A stretch of 64,000 nt of DNA, from contig CALXOA010000119.1 of NCBI GenBank assembly GCA_944389895.1, forward strand, positions 26,548 to 90,547, written 5' to 3'. The notes below the pieces were generated by a model, which saw nothing but the letters and a program-made list of their open reading frames with translations, was not told the DNA's origin and did no database searches. Numbering within the stretch: position 1 is the stretch's first letter; the number at the start of each line of letters is the position of its first letter. Positions 1-9,900 of this stretch are shown piece by piece. Source of the stretch: an uncultured Victivallis sp. (GTDB taxonomy: Bacteria > Verrucomicrobiota > Lentisphaeria > Victivallales > Victivallaceae). A program made the position numbers and the translations under genes.

Positions 1-1805
1 CTTCCCCGTGCCTTGTCCAGACGATCGGTGAAGAGAATCTCCACCGGCTGCCCGGGAGCCAGCTTGCGGATCTCACGGTCGGTCGCGTAGGCATGAACCA
101 CCTTCTCCGCGGCGAAGAGCTCCCCGACCACCGCCCCGGCGGGCAGAAACGCCCCTTTCGAAAGTTCTCCGAGGTTCGGCACAAACATCGCATTGTGTCT
201 GCTGAGGACCTCCCGCTCCTCGCGACGGCGCTCGAGTTCCGCGAGGCCGCGCCGGTCACTTTTGATCTTCTCAAGCGTCAGCAGACTGTCGCCGAAGGTT
301 TTGCGGTCGGACTGCTGAAGATCGAAGAGCAATTCATCCTGAGCAAGAACATTCTCAAGTTTCCGGACTCTGAAATCGAAAATCGGCGCTTCCAGTGCAA
401 ACAGCAGCTCCCCTTCCGACACCTGGCGCGGATTGCTCGAAAGCTTCGACGTCAAAAATCCCGCTTCCGTCACAGTAATCAGTTCATGTGTTTCCGGCCG
501 GACCTCCCCGGGCAGCGTGACGTTCCACGAGAGCGGAAAGAAGAGCACGCCTCCGATCACCAGCAGTACCGCAATGCCGAAGAACCAGTTCGCACGTGCG
601 CCGGACCGTTTCGACAGAGCGCGGACCGTCAGAAACTCCCGATACATCGGGTAGAGAAAAATCGTATAGACCTCCAACAGCAACAACACAACCGCCACCG
701 CCCGGACGAAACTGTGGTAGATGATCATGATGATCGAGGTATACAACAAAATCCGGTAGAAAAACGATGCGATTCCGAAAAGGCAGAGCAGCCAGCCGCG
801 CCGCTCCTGCGGCGGCGTACCGAGGTGAAAAAAGTAGTAGCGCCAGAGCTGCTTGACATACTCCGAGGAGCGCATCATCAGATTTTCGACGTTCAGCAGA
901 TCGCACAGAATATAGTAACCGTCATAACGGATCAGAGGATTACCGTTGACCAGCAGTGTGCTGATCGTACTGACCGCGAAGACATAGAACATCGTTGACT
1001 TCAGAATCCCCGGCGGCTGGTAGTACCAGATCAACGCGGCGATGCCGCCGACCAGAAGTTCGCCGATCAGACCGCCGGCATCGATCAGCAGTCGCTGCCC
1101 CCGCGGCAGCCTCCAGCTGTCTGTGGTATCGGTGAACAATCTGGGATAGAAAACGATGAAGCTCAACCCGATCGCCCGGATCCGGCACTTGAAATGGATC
1201 GAAGCCAACGCATGGGAGGACTCATGTACCACCTTCAGAAAGACGATTGCAGCGAAATATTTTGCCAGCCCCGCCCACGACAGCGAATCGACAAACATGT
1301 CGCGCACGGTACCGAAGTCACGGATCGCCAGCAGATAACCGATCAGCGCGGGAATCAGCAGCAGCGTCAGAAACCAGCGTTGCGCCATGAAGCCGACATA
1401 TGGCCCGATCAGTTTCAGAAACCGTTCCGGCCGCCACGGCGGCAGTCTGAAAAACATGTAAGCGGATGCAAAACGCAACAGCATCGTCTGCTGCCTGGCC
1501 CGCTTCTGTTGTTCCACCCTGCGCTCATACTGCCCGTACTCCGGCGCCAACAGATTGTTCTGCTGCAGAAACGCGATCAGCTCGAGCAGCTCCTCTTCAG
1601 AAACCTCCAGCCCGTTTTTGAGTAGCCGGGCCTGAAACTCCCCCAGTTCATAGTCACGATCCAGGCGGCTGATGATCAGGGCGGTATGTGGACTGATCCG
1701 GTAATAGCTTTCGGCCACCGGGTCAAAGAGCATTGCATAGTTCCCGTGAATCCCGGGGCGGATCAATTCGATATCCTGCCGGAGCGTGCCAGTCCTGACA
1801 TTCAC
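1..1805 (-). CDS. PqqD-like / M50 zinc metalloprotease / HlyD-like membrane fusion protein (3' end off window)
   Basis: This is an open frame of at least 601 codons that leaves the window at base 1. It starts at a GTG one base after the upstream adaptor's TAA, with GGTGG about seven bases ahead. Residues 1-90 (RPGIHGNYAMLFDP, YYRISPHTALI, LLELIAFLQQNNLL) look like the PqqD-like winged-helix domain that heads many 'peptide zinc metalloprotease' proteins. Several membrane segments follow. They carry the M50 zinc motif HESSH (H194, E195, H198) and the downstream NPLIRYDGYY motif with the third ligand D295. After a last membrane helix near residue 430 comes a HlyD-type lipoyl/coiled-coil part. 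Known family: site-2-protease-like M50 proteins fused to HlyD adaptors. The role in processing or export of the neighbouring adhesin is inferred from the operon. Confidence 0.88.
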   Translation of the reverse strand, partial: MNVRTGTLRQDIELIRPGIHGNYAMLFDPVAESYYRISPHTALIISRLDRDYELGEFQARLLKNGLEVSEEELLELIAFLQQNNLLAPEYGQYERRVEQQKRARQQTMLLRFASAYMFFRLPPWRPERFLKLIGPYVGFMAQRWFLTLLLIPALIGYLLAIRDFGTVRDMFVDSLSWAGLAKYFAAIVFLKVVHESSHALASIHFKCRIRAIGLSFIVFYPRLFTDTTDSWRLPRGQRLLIDAGGLIGELLVGGIAALIWYYQPPGILKSTMFYVFAVSTISTLLVNGNPLIRYDGYYILCDLLNVENLMMRSSEYVKQLWRYYFFHLGTPPQERRGWLLCLFGIASFFYRILLYTSIIMIIYHSFVRAVAVVLLLLEVYTIFLYPMYREFLTVRALSKRSGARANWFFGIAVLLVIGGVLFFPLSWNVTLPGEVRPETHELITVTEAGFLTSKLSSNPRQVSEGELLFALEAPIFDFRVRKLENVLAQDELLFDLQQSDRKTFGDSLLTLEKIKSDRRGLAELERRREEREVLSRHNAMFVPNLGELSKGAFLPAGAVVGELFAAEKVVHAYATDREIRKLAPGQPVEILFTDRLDKARG

Positions 1806-1806
1806 T

Positions 1807-3186
1807 TTAAATCCACCGCAGGTAAATGACCAGATTCTTGAAAAGGTAGTAGCCGAGAGACACCCGGCCGCCGCGCAACTTGGCGATGCCGCGCATCCCG
1901 TAACGCGCTTCGATCTCATCCTTGAGCGTCGCCCGCACCTTGTAACAGTAAGTGCGCTGTTCTGTCAGCTCCGGATACTGCCGGATATCGGTAATCTGCG
2001 CCTCCAGCGCCCGATCCGGCTGCGTATAGAGAAACAGCGTCGCCTCCGGCGAGTTGAGCAGAATGGAACTGTCACGCTCATCCACCCGGATCTCGGCGAC
2101 CACCCCTCTGCCGCCGTAGACATCGAAAATCCGATCACCCGTCCGCACCGCCTTGTTGACCAGTTGTTCGGCCCGACCGTCCGCCAGAGCCAGCACACCG
2201 TCGATCGGAGCGGTCAGCTTCGAGTGTTCGAGATACCATCGTGCCTCCTCAACCGCCACGCGCGCTCCCTCCAGCCGCGCCTCGATCAGTTGCACCTTGC
2301 CGAGCCGTTCACGATCGCTGAAGGCGGCGGCCGTCTCCAACTCACACTCTTTTTCGATCTCGCCGACCTCACTCTCCGCGTTGGCCAACCGGAACTCCAG
2401 CTGGCTGGTATCGTACTCGGCGATCACCTCTCCCGCCTTGACCAGATCCCCGTCCTGCCGGTAACACTTCGCAATCGGGCCGTCAAACCAGGCATAGGTA
2501 CTGACCGTCTCCGGCGCCTTCAAGGTAAACTCGGTGTTGACGGTATCCTGGACGGGAAAAAACATCAATGCGGCAATGACCAGCAACACAAAGTAGAGCG
2601 CGGTACGCTTCGGCGAAAAATGACGCCTGAGACGTACCTGGGTCGGCACCCGGCAACAGCGATGACAGTAAAGAGCGTTGGCATAGTTGTGCATCAAGAT
2701 GCCGACCGCGTTGGCGGCATACCCCGGGATCTCGTCCGGAAACTCAATCAGCCAGATCAACCGGAAATCGACCTTTCCGAGGAATGCCGGAGGCTCAAGC
2801 CGCACCGCCATCAACTGTCCGTTGCCCTCCAGCAGCTGAGACAAAGCTCCACCGGTCTCATCATCGAGAGAACCGATATCCGCCAGTTTAAGCACCCGTG
2901 GATTCGGCTCAAACTCAAGATGCTCGCAAAGAGTCACCTGCTGGTGAGCCACATCGGAATGGGGATTGACGTTCAACTGCGCATACTGGGCGACGATCCG
3001 CGCCTTCCCGCCGGACAGTTCAAGCAGGGCCGAACTTTTGTATTTCAGCAATGCGCGGGAGCTGTTCACGGCGATACCGCCGGCAACATTGAAATCCGGG
3101 GCGTTGAAAACATCATGCCCCAGCTTGACGATCATGCCGAAGGCCTTGAGCCGGGCACTCCATTCGTTGACCCGGTTACTCTCCAT
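1807..3186 (-). CDS. HlyD-family adaptor with N-terminal cytoplasmic domain
   Basis: About 459 residues. I prefer the ATG at 3186 (MESNRVNEW), which overlaps the upstream stop by 11 bases; a GTG at 3228 is also open. Residues 1-185 form a soluble domain with a weak GAF-like look (ARIVAQYAQLNVNPHSD) that I cannot name firmly. One membrane helix (ALYFVLLVIAALMFFP) follows. The periplasmic part has the lipoyl half-motifs (GPIAKCYRQDGDLVKAGEVIAEYD and, after a helical hairpin, LTAPIDGVLALADGRAEQLVNK) and a beta-barrel. This is the layout of membrane-fusion proteins of type I secretion. It sits between another adaptor and the M50 gene, so the three probably build one trans-periplasmic complex with the TolC-like protein upstream. 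Confidence 0.82.
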   Translation of the reverse strand: MESNRVNEWSARLKAFGMIVKLGHDVFNAPDFNVAGGIAVNSSRALLKYKSSALLELSGGKARIVAQYAQLNVNPHSDVAHQQVTLCEHLEFEPNPRVLKLADIGSLDDETGGALSQLLEGNGQLMAVRLEPPAFLGKVDFRLIWLIEFPDEIPGYAANAVGILMHNYANALYCHRCCRVPTQVRLRRHFSPKRTALYFVLLVIAALMFFPVQDTVNTEFTLKAPETVSTYAWFDGPIAKCYRQDGDLVKAGEVIAEYDTSQLEFRLANAESEVGEIEKECELETAAAFSDRERLGKVQLIEARLEGARVAVEEARWYLEHSKLTAPIDGVLALADGRAEQLVNKAVRTGDRIFDVYGGRGVVAEIRVDERDSSILLNSPEATLFLYTQPDRALEAQITDIRQYPELTEQRTYCYKVRATLKDEIEARYGMRGIAKLRGGRVSLGYYLFKNLVIYLRWI

Positions 3187-3955
3187 CGTCGGCAGCCCCG
3201 GCTTCCGCCTTGCCGGAAACGAGAACACCGGTCATTCCCGGCGTCAGTTTCCCCTCCGGATTGGCGATCTTCACTTTGATTTCAATCGTGCCGGAACGGT
3301 GGTCCGCCCGGGGCGAAATCTCAAAAACCTGCCCGGACGCCGGAATGGTACCATCCTGAAACAGGAACCGGACCTCGGTCCCGACGGGGGCCATTGTAGC
3401 CAGCGGTACGTTCATTACCGCAAGGAGGGTATTGTCATCGATGATCTTCAACAGCGGCTGCCCGGCCCGGACGTTCTCGTATTCGCGACAGAGGACCGCT
3501 TCGATCTTACCGTCAAAGGGGGCTTTGATCAGACAATAACTCAACAACAGCCGCGCCTCGGCGCAGTCGGCTTCGGCAATCTTCACCCGGGCAACCAGCC
3601 CGTCTACCTCGGCCTTTCGGCGTGAAATCTCAAGCTTGCTCTGGAAATCCTGCTGGAAAAGCTTCAACTGCGCCCGATACGACTCGTCGGCAAAATCCGC
3701 CTGAATCCGGGCTTCAGCCACTTTGGCCTCCCCGCGCTCCACTTCGATCTTGTAACGGGTGTCGTCGATTGAGATGAGCGTATCACCGGCTTTGAACGGT
3801 TCCCCGATCCGAAACCGGTAGGCCTGCACAGTACCGTCTATCTTCGAGACAATTTCCGCTTCGCGAAACGGGAACAGCACCACCTTTACCGGCCTCGTCT
3901 CCGCCGCCAGAACGGCGGAGACGGCCAGCAACATAGAAGAAAGAATCCTTTTCAT
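3176..3955 (-). CDS. Periplasmic adaptor protein (RND/HlyD type)
   Basis: 259 residues with a signal peptide (MKRILSSMLLAVSAVLAAE). The start is supported by GCAGGAG seven bases upstream. It has the complete membrane-fusion fold: a lipoyl half near residue 40 (IDGTVQAYRFRIGEPFKAGDTL), a short coiled-coil (residues 70-110), a second lipoyl half (IKAPFDGKIEAVLCREYENVRAGQPLL), then a beta-barrel ending LTPGMTGVLV. It is short for the family (usually 350-400 residues), mainly in the hairpin and C-terminal membrane-proximal parts. It lies 37 bases after the giant adhesin gene and overlaps the next adaptor gene. It probably bridges the inner-membrane adaptor/protease and the outer-membrane TolC-like protein. 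Confidence 0.85.
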   Translation of the reverse strand: MKRILSSMLLAVSAVLAAETRPVKVVLFPFREAEIVSKIDGTVQAYRFRIGEPFKAGDTLISIDDTRYKIEVERGEAKVAEARIQADFADESYRAQLKLFQQDFQSKLEISRRKAEVDGLVARVKIAEADCAEARLLLSYCLIKAPFDGKIEAVLCREYENVRAGQPLLKIIDDNTLLAVMNVPLATMAPVGTEVRFLFQDGTIPASGQVFEISPRADHRSGTIEIKVKIANPEGKLTPGMTGVLVSGKAEAGAADDGE

Positions 3956-3992
3956 TCACTCCTGCTCTCACTGCCGGAGCATTCTCCCCCGG

Positions 3993-6900
3993 CTAGACCG
4001 CAACCATCTCCTCGATGGCCGCGCTCAACTGGTCGGAGAAGATATCTGCGATGTCCATCACATCGCTGTAGTCCTCATCCTGGAAGTCGGCTCCGTCGAA
4101 GATCGCCTCGTCGTAGGTCATCTCGGGATCAACATAGTTGACCGTGCCCTCCAGCGCATCCGTAATGTCGGTCACCGTGTTCTCGAACGTGGAAACCCGA
4201 CGCCGGAAGATACCCGGACCCTCCTGATTGAACAACTCTTCCAGTTCCGCCGCACGCAACTCGTTCCCCAGCACCTCCGCCAGCGACGAGAAGTTCAGGT
4301 TCCACTGGCTCGGGAAACCGTCACCAACGGCACCGACACCGGAGACCATCCACATCTGACCGTTCTTCCAGATGACGCCGTTACCGGAGTTGGTGATTGA
4401 CCCGAACGAATTATCGTCCCCGTCAATACGGGTGGTGCTGATGTTGGTCAGCGCGACAATCCGATTGCTGTCACCGGTGATCGAGAAATCCTTCTGGTTG
4501 TAAACTTCCGAGAAGAAGTTGTGATCACCGCTCAACGTGAACTGCCCGTTGTTGGTTACCCGGGCAAAGATGTTGTCATCCCCGGCGACCTCGAGCCGGT
4601 CATTGTTCACAAACGTTCCGGTGAAACGATTGCCGTCATTGTTCACCTGGAACAACCCGTTGTTGAACACGCTGTTATTGAAATTGGCCGAATTGCCTGC
4701 TTCTTCCAGCACAACCTGCCCGTTGTTGGTCAGAATACCATCGACCTCCAGCCCTGAACCGGTATAGAGCAGAGAACCTTCAATCGTCACATCACCGGCA
4801 GTCTGATCGGAACCGCTGACCACCAGCGTCTGGTAGGTGCCGGAAACGACGTCGCCGCGGCCGGCATATTCCACTCTGCCCGTGGAGTTGATCCACCCGT
4901 CGGCCCCTTGAACAACGTTCCCGGAAGCCCCGAACAGCAACGTCCCGGAGCTGTCGACCTCTCCGTTGATCGTCGCCTCGGCGTTGACCGTGACATTCTG
5001 AGCGGTATGCGGACCATTCAATGTCAATGAATCGTAAGTCCCATCGATGACCTCTGTCGCTCCGGCATTATAAGTTACCAGACTTCCGGCCCCCATATTC
5101 GCACCACCGGCGGCGGAAACGGCGCCGTCGAAGACAACGTTCCCCGCTCCGGAGAGCGACCCGGTGGCGGTCATGGCGCCGTTGAACTCGGCACTGCCAT
5201 CCACCGTAACATCCGCCGCACTCACATCTCCGGCAAACTCGGCGCTGCCGTCAACCGCAACATCCGCCGCGCTCACGGCGCCGCCGAACTCTGCGTTGTT
5301 GCCGGTGATCAATACATCACCCGCGGTCACGGCATCGTTGAAACTCACATCATTGCCGACAACCGAAACATCACCCGCATCCACGGTGCCGCCGAAAGTC
5401 ACGTTGCTGCCGGAGACCGAAACATCTCCCGCATCCACGGCATCGGCGAAGTTCACATTGCTGCCGGAAACCGAAACATCCGTCGCCTTCACGGCGCCAC
5501 TGAATTTCACATTGCTGCCGCTCACAGCCAGCCCGGCATTGTAGGTGCCGCCGAACCCGGCCGAATTGCTCGCCGCATAGGTGACTTTACCGTTGGCGGT
5601 AACGCTGCCGGTCCCGGAAGTCACGCCGGTCAAGGTCACATTGGAACCGTTGTTGACAAGCAGTGTTCCGGCCAGGGCAACCGAGCCGAGGACGTTGCAG
5701 TCGACATCGAAGATCAACGTTCCACCTTCCTTGACATCGTACTTGAGCTGCGAATCGCTGGCCTTGGCGGTATCCACCGTCAGACTGCTGCCGCTGGTTA
5801 CCAGGAACCCGTATTTTCCGGTGTAGAGATCAGAGTACATGAACTCATAGGAACTGACGCTGGCATTGCCTGTAACGGTCAGCCAGATGCTCAGATCGGG
5901 AATGTCTCCCAGGAAATACACTTTGCCGTCCTGGGCATAAACCTCACCCGGCACCGAAGACGCCTGAGAAAGCAGCAGGACTCCATTTGTCAACGCGGTG
6001 AGACGCCCGGTATTCAGCGCGACGTTGTTGATCTGGAGAACAGCCTCGGTGGCGGCAGCAGTTCCGATGTAATGGACCTCCACTTCGCCCTGATTGTTCA
6101 TAGTCTCAACATATACACCGCCACCGGTGAGCGCGACTGCTGAAGCATCGTAGGTACCGACGGAATTAACCACAAAACGACTGTTTTCACCAACGTTCAC
6201 AGTGTCGACGAAACGGATCTGGTGGGAACTTGCCACCGTCAGCGTCCTGCCCGCCGCCACGGTGACGGTCCCGCCGATCTCCACCGGGGTGGTGGAATAG
6301 TCAAACGTACCATCACCGATGCTGAAATCGGTATTGAAATTCAAAGCCCCGGTATTGGAGAAAGCACCGAGAACAATATCATTGGCGTTCACATTGAACG
6401 TCGCCTGGTTGTCAACCGTCGTGAAAACACCGGTTGAGGCATTCACGGTCCCGGTATTGACCAGGCCGGAAACCGCAATGCTCCCGGCTGCGCCGCTCAA
6501 TCCCAAAAGCCCCGAATTGTCGATCGAACCGTCGAGGTTGACGCTGCCGCTACCCGTCGTCACCAACGACAGGGTACCGGCATTGCTGCCGTCGCCGGTA
6601 ACGTCGAATGCGCCGGCAACATTGGCCTGGAACGTTCCGGTCGCCGCATTGACGATCCCCTGGGCCGTCACACTCTTTCCGGCAGCAACCGTAAGGTCAA
6701 CCAGACCACTGTTGTTGATGGTACCGACCGCCGCCGACTCGCTGCCCAGCTTCAATGTACCATAACTGCCGGAAGCGGCATCGCGCTCCACGAAGATGGA
6801 GTAGGCGGAACCGTCACCGGTAACCTGTCCCAGCGACAGGGTAACCCCGGCAAGGACCCGGATGTCCGCACCGTTGTTGACCAGGCTTGACATGTTCATG

Positions 6901-9900
6901 TCGAAGCCGACAACCTTCGTACCGCCGGACAGAGTCACCTCACCGAACTCACCCACCGTCGCGTAAAGATACTGCTCGGCCGATGTGGAGGAGTAGGTGA
7001 TGTCCCCGCCACTCATCAGCAGGCTTCCACTGCCGGAGGTTTCGCCGGCAAACGTGACCGACTTTCCATCCAGCAGTTGAACAATGCCGTCATTGACCAG
7101 AGTGATCGCGGTATCGAAGACCAGATCGTCCTCAGACCGGAAAGTCGCCCCGTTCTGAATGGTCAAAGTACCGGCGGTCAACGTAACCGACGTGGCATTG
7201 AATACATACCCGGCATCCACCACCAGATTTCCGCCATTCAGCACAAGGCCCCGGTTGAAGACCATGTCTCGATCGATATGGACCTCACCATACTGCCCCT
7301 GAATGATGACCTGCGCATTGTAATTGTAATTCCCCGCCGCATCCGTGGCGAAGAACTGCTGCGAAACCTCGCTGGCGGCATCGTATGTGATGGTGCTGCG
7401 GGCACCGGCCAGTGCAAGGTAACCGGTACCGGCAGTTTCACCGCGGAAGACAACCGAACCGGTTCCGGTGATCGCACCGTTGTTTTCCAGCGTACCGTCG
7501 AAGCAGAGCATCGACGATTCGGTCGTCAACCGGATCGTGGCGCCGGAAGCGTTGGTCACCTCACCGAGATGGACGGTTCCGGAAACTTCAACGCGGCCTT
7601 CATTGGTGATATCCAGGCGGTTTTCATGCTGATTCGGATCAAGCGTCTGATTCAGATAAAGAATACCGCTCTGATAGTTGATGAACGTGGCGCCGTTGAC
7701 GCAGGAAACCGAATTGGCAATGGTGATCGTTCCGGCGTTTTCCACGCCGCTTTCAAAGCCGTCGAGCCCGAAGATGATCCCGGCCGTGGCGATGACACTC
7801 GCACCCGCCTTGTTGTCCAGATAGCCGATGACCGTGTCTTGTGCCGGGGCGTTGATGGTCACGCTGCCGGAGTTGGTGACGCTGTTGAGCGTACTCCGGG
7901 CGTTCAACTGGACGGTCCCGGAGGCGGCATTGATCAAACTTGAAAACACCATTCCGGTGGCACCGGCGTTGACGTTCAGCAAACCGCTGTTACTGACCTC
8001 GCCCTCGATGGTGGCGTTGGCATTGAAGTTGAAGGTGCCGGTGTTGGAGATGTCTCCCTGCACCAGACTGCCGGCGCCGGCGATCGTGGTCGTACCGCTG
8101 TTGGAGAGGGAAAGCTCCGAATTCAACACGCCGTTGATGAAGAGTGTGCCGGAGTTGTTCACGACTCCGGTGCCGAAATCCTCCCGCAGGAAGTTCACAT
8201 CGGCCAGAATCGACGCATTCCCCGAGTTGCTCAACCCGGTGAACTGAATCCCGTCGGAAGTATCCGCCACCGTCAATTTCGCCGCGTTGGTGATGTTCAC
8301 GGCGGCATCACCGGAATTGGCGAACGTGACTTCGCCGGTCCCGTTGTTGATCAGGTTTTCGAACACGTTCCGCGCCGCGGCATCCGGCCCGGGGTTGACG
8401 CTCAGGGTCGCAGTGTTGGTGAAGGTTCCAGAGAAGTTGTTCCCGCCACCAAGCACATCAACCGCGACAAACAGGTACGACCCGTTGTTGGAAAATGAGC
8501 TCGAGGTCGAGAAATTGTTGTTGCTGCCGATCGTGAAGTAGGCAAACGGATCCTGGCGATTGTAGTTGGTAATATTCGTCGCGGTATTGGTCACAGCACC
8601 ATTGACGGTGGTATTGTCTCCCAGATAGAAGTAGCTGTAATTGACCATATAACCAACCGTCAAAGTACCTCCACTCGCCTGGAGCGCCGCCGATCCGCCG
8701 TCCCCCGGGGTCCTTCCGCTCGCGTCGTTGGTCACGCTGCCGTTGAAGGTCATCGCACCAGCCTGGTTGGTAAAGGTCGCCATCCCATAGGCAGAAGAGA
8801 GCGAAACGGAACTGTTGAACGTCACCTTGTCGCCGTCAAAGAGTGCATAGGCGTACTGATATTGTGAAGCTGCAGAAAGAACGATGGCCTTATTCCCGGA
8901 GGAGTCGACTCCGGAGAAATAATCCGTATAACGATTCCAGATATACTCGCCGGCGTCATTGGTGCCGTCACTGCTGTAATTGCGCGGACTGATCGCATAG
9001 AGGTTGAACGTGCCGTTGAACACCGTATCCTGCGCGGAGATGTCAAAATGAGTTTCACGGCTGGTGCGATACTGGGTGGACACGTAAACGTCATTGAAAT
9101 AAAGTTCCACGACATCCCTGGAAACCGTGAAGTTTCCGGCGGCAACCGCCAGCGTGGCATTGAACGTGACCTTGCCGGCGGCAACAATGTTGAACTCATT
9201 GACGATCACCACCTCATGGCTGCCGGAGAAGACGACCTCCCCGGTCGTGTCGATCGTGACGGTCCCCTTGTAACTGGAAATGCTGCTGGCCACCTGATAG
9301 CCGGTCTCATGCAACCCGGCGGCATCGGCCGCGGTGATGTACCCTGAATAATTATACCAGGATGCCGCATCCGAAAATCCGGCGGTGAACTCGGTATAAT
9401 CGCCGGTGATGTTGATCGCACCGTAACCTGCGTTGAGTCCGACATATCCGTTGCAGGAGAGATACTCCGCCGCCAGATTCAACCTGCCGTATTGCCCCAC
9501 ATAGATACTTCCGGAGAATGCCACTTTGACGGCCTGCGTCTCAACATTCATCGTTCCCTGAACACTATAAGTGGTCGTATACGCATCCGCGACCTGCCCG
9601 AGAATGGTTAATGTTGCGTCACTTCCGATAGAAACACTGACGCTGCCGGTCGTGCTCTTCGCCGTGAAAATCCCGGAGACGGTTAGATCATCATAAATCC
9701 ACATGGATGAACCGATCAGACTCAGGCCTCCGTTATAGGCACCACCGATGACATAGCCGCTCTGGTGGTAAACCACAAGCCCATCAGCATTCATCTCACC
9801 GGAACCGCTGCCCGCACCGGTGATATCCAGCCGGGGAGCTGTAACTGAGACCGTTCCCTGAACCTCAAGAGAACCGATCTCACTCGCCACCGCGACAATC

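Noticed and set aside
1786..3279. A 497-codon plus-strand frame opposite the adaptor gene
   Set aside because: No family resemblance; the minus strand encodes a clear HlyD-type adaptor continuous with the operon.
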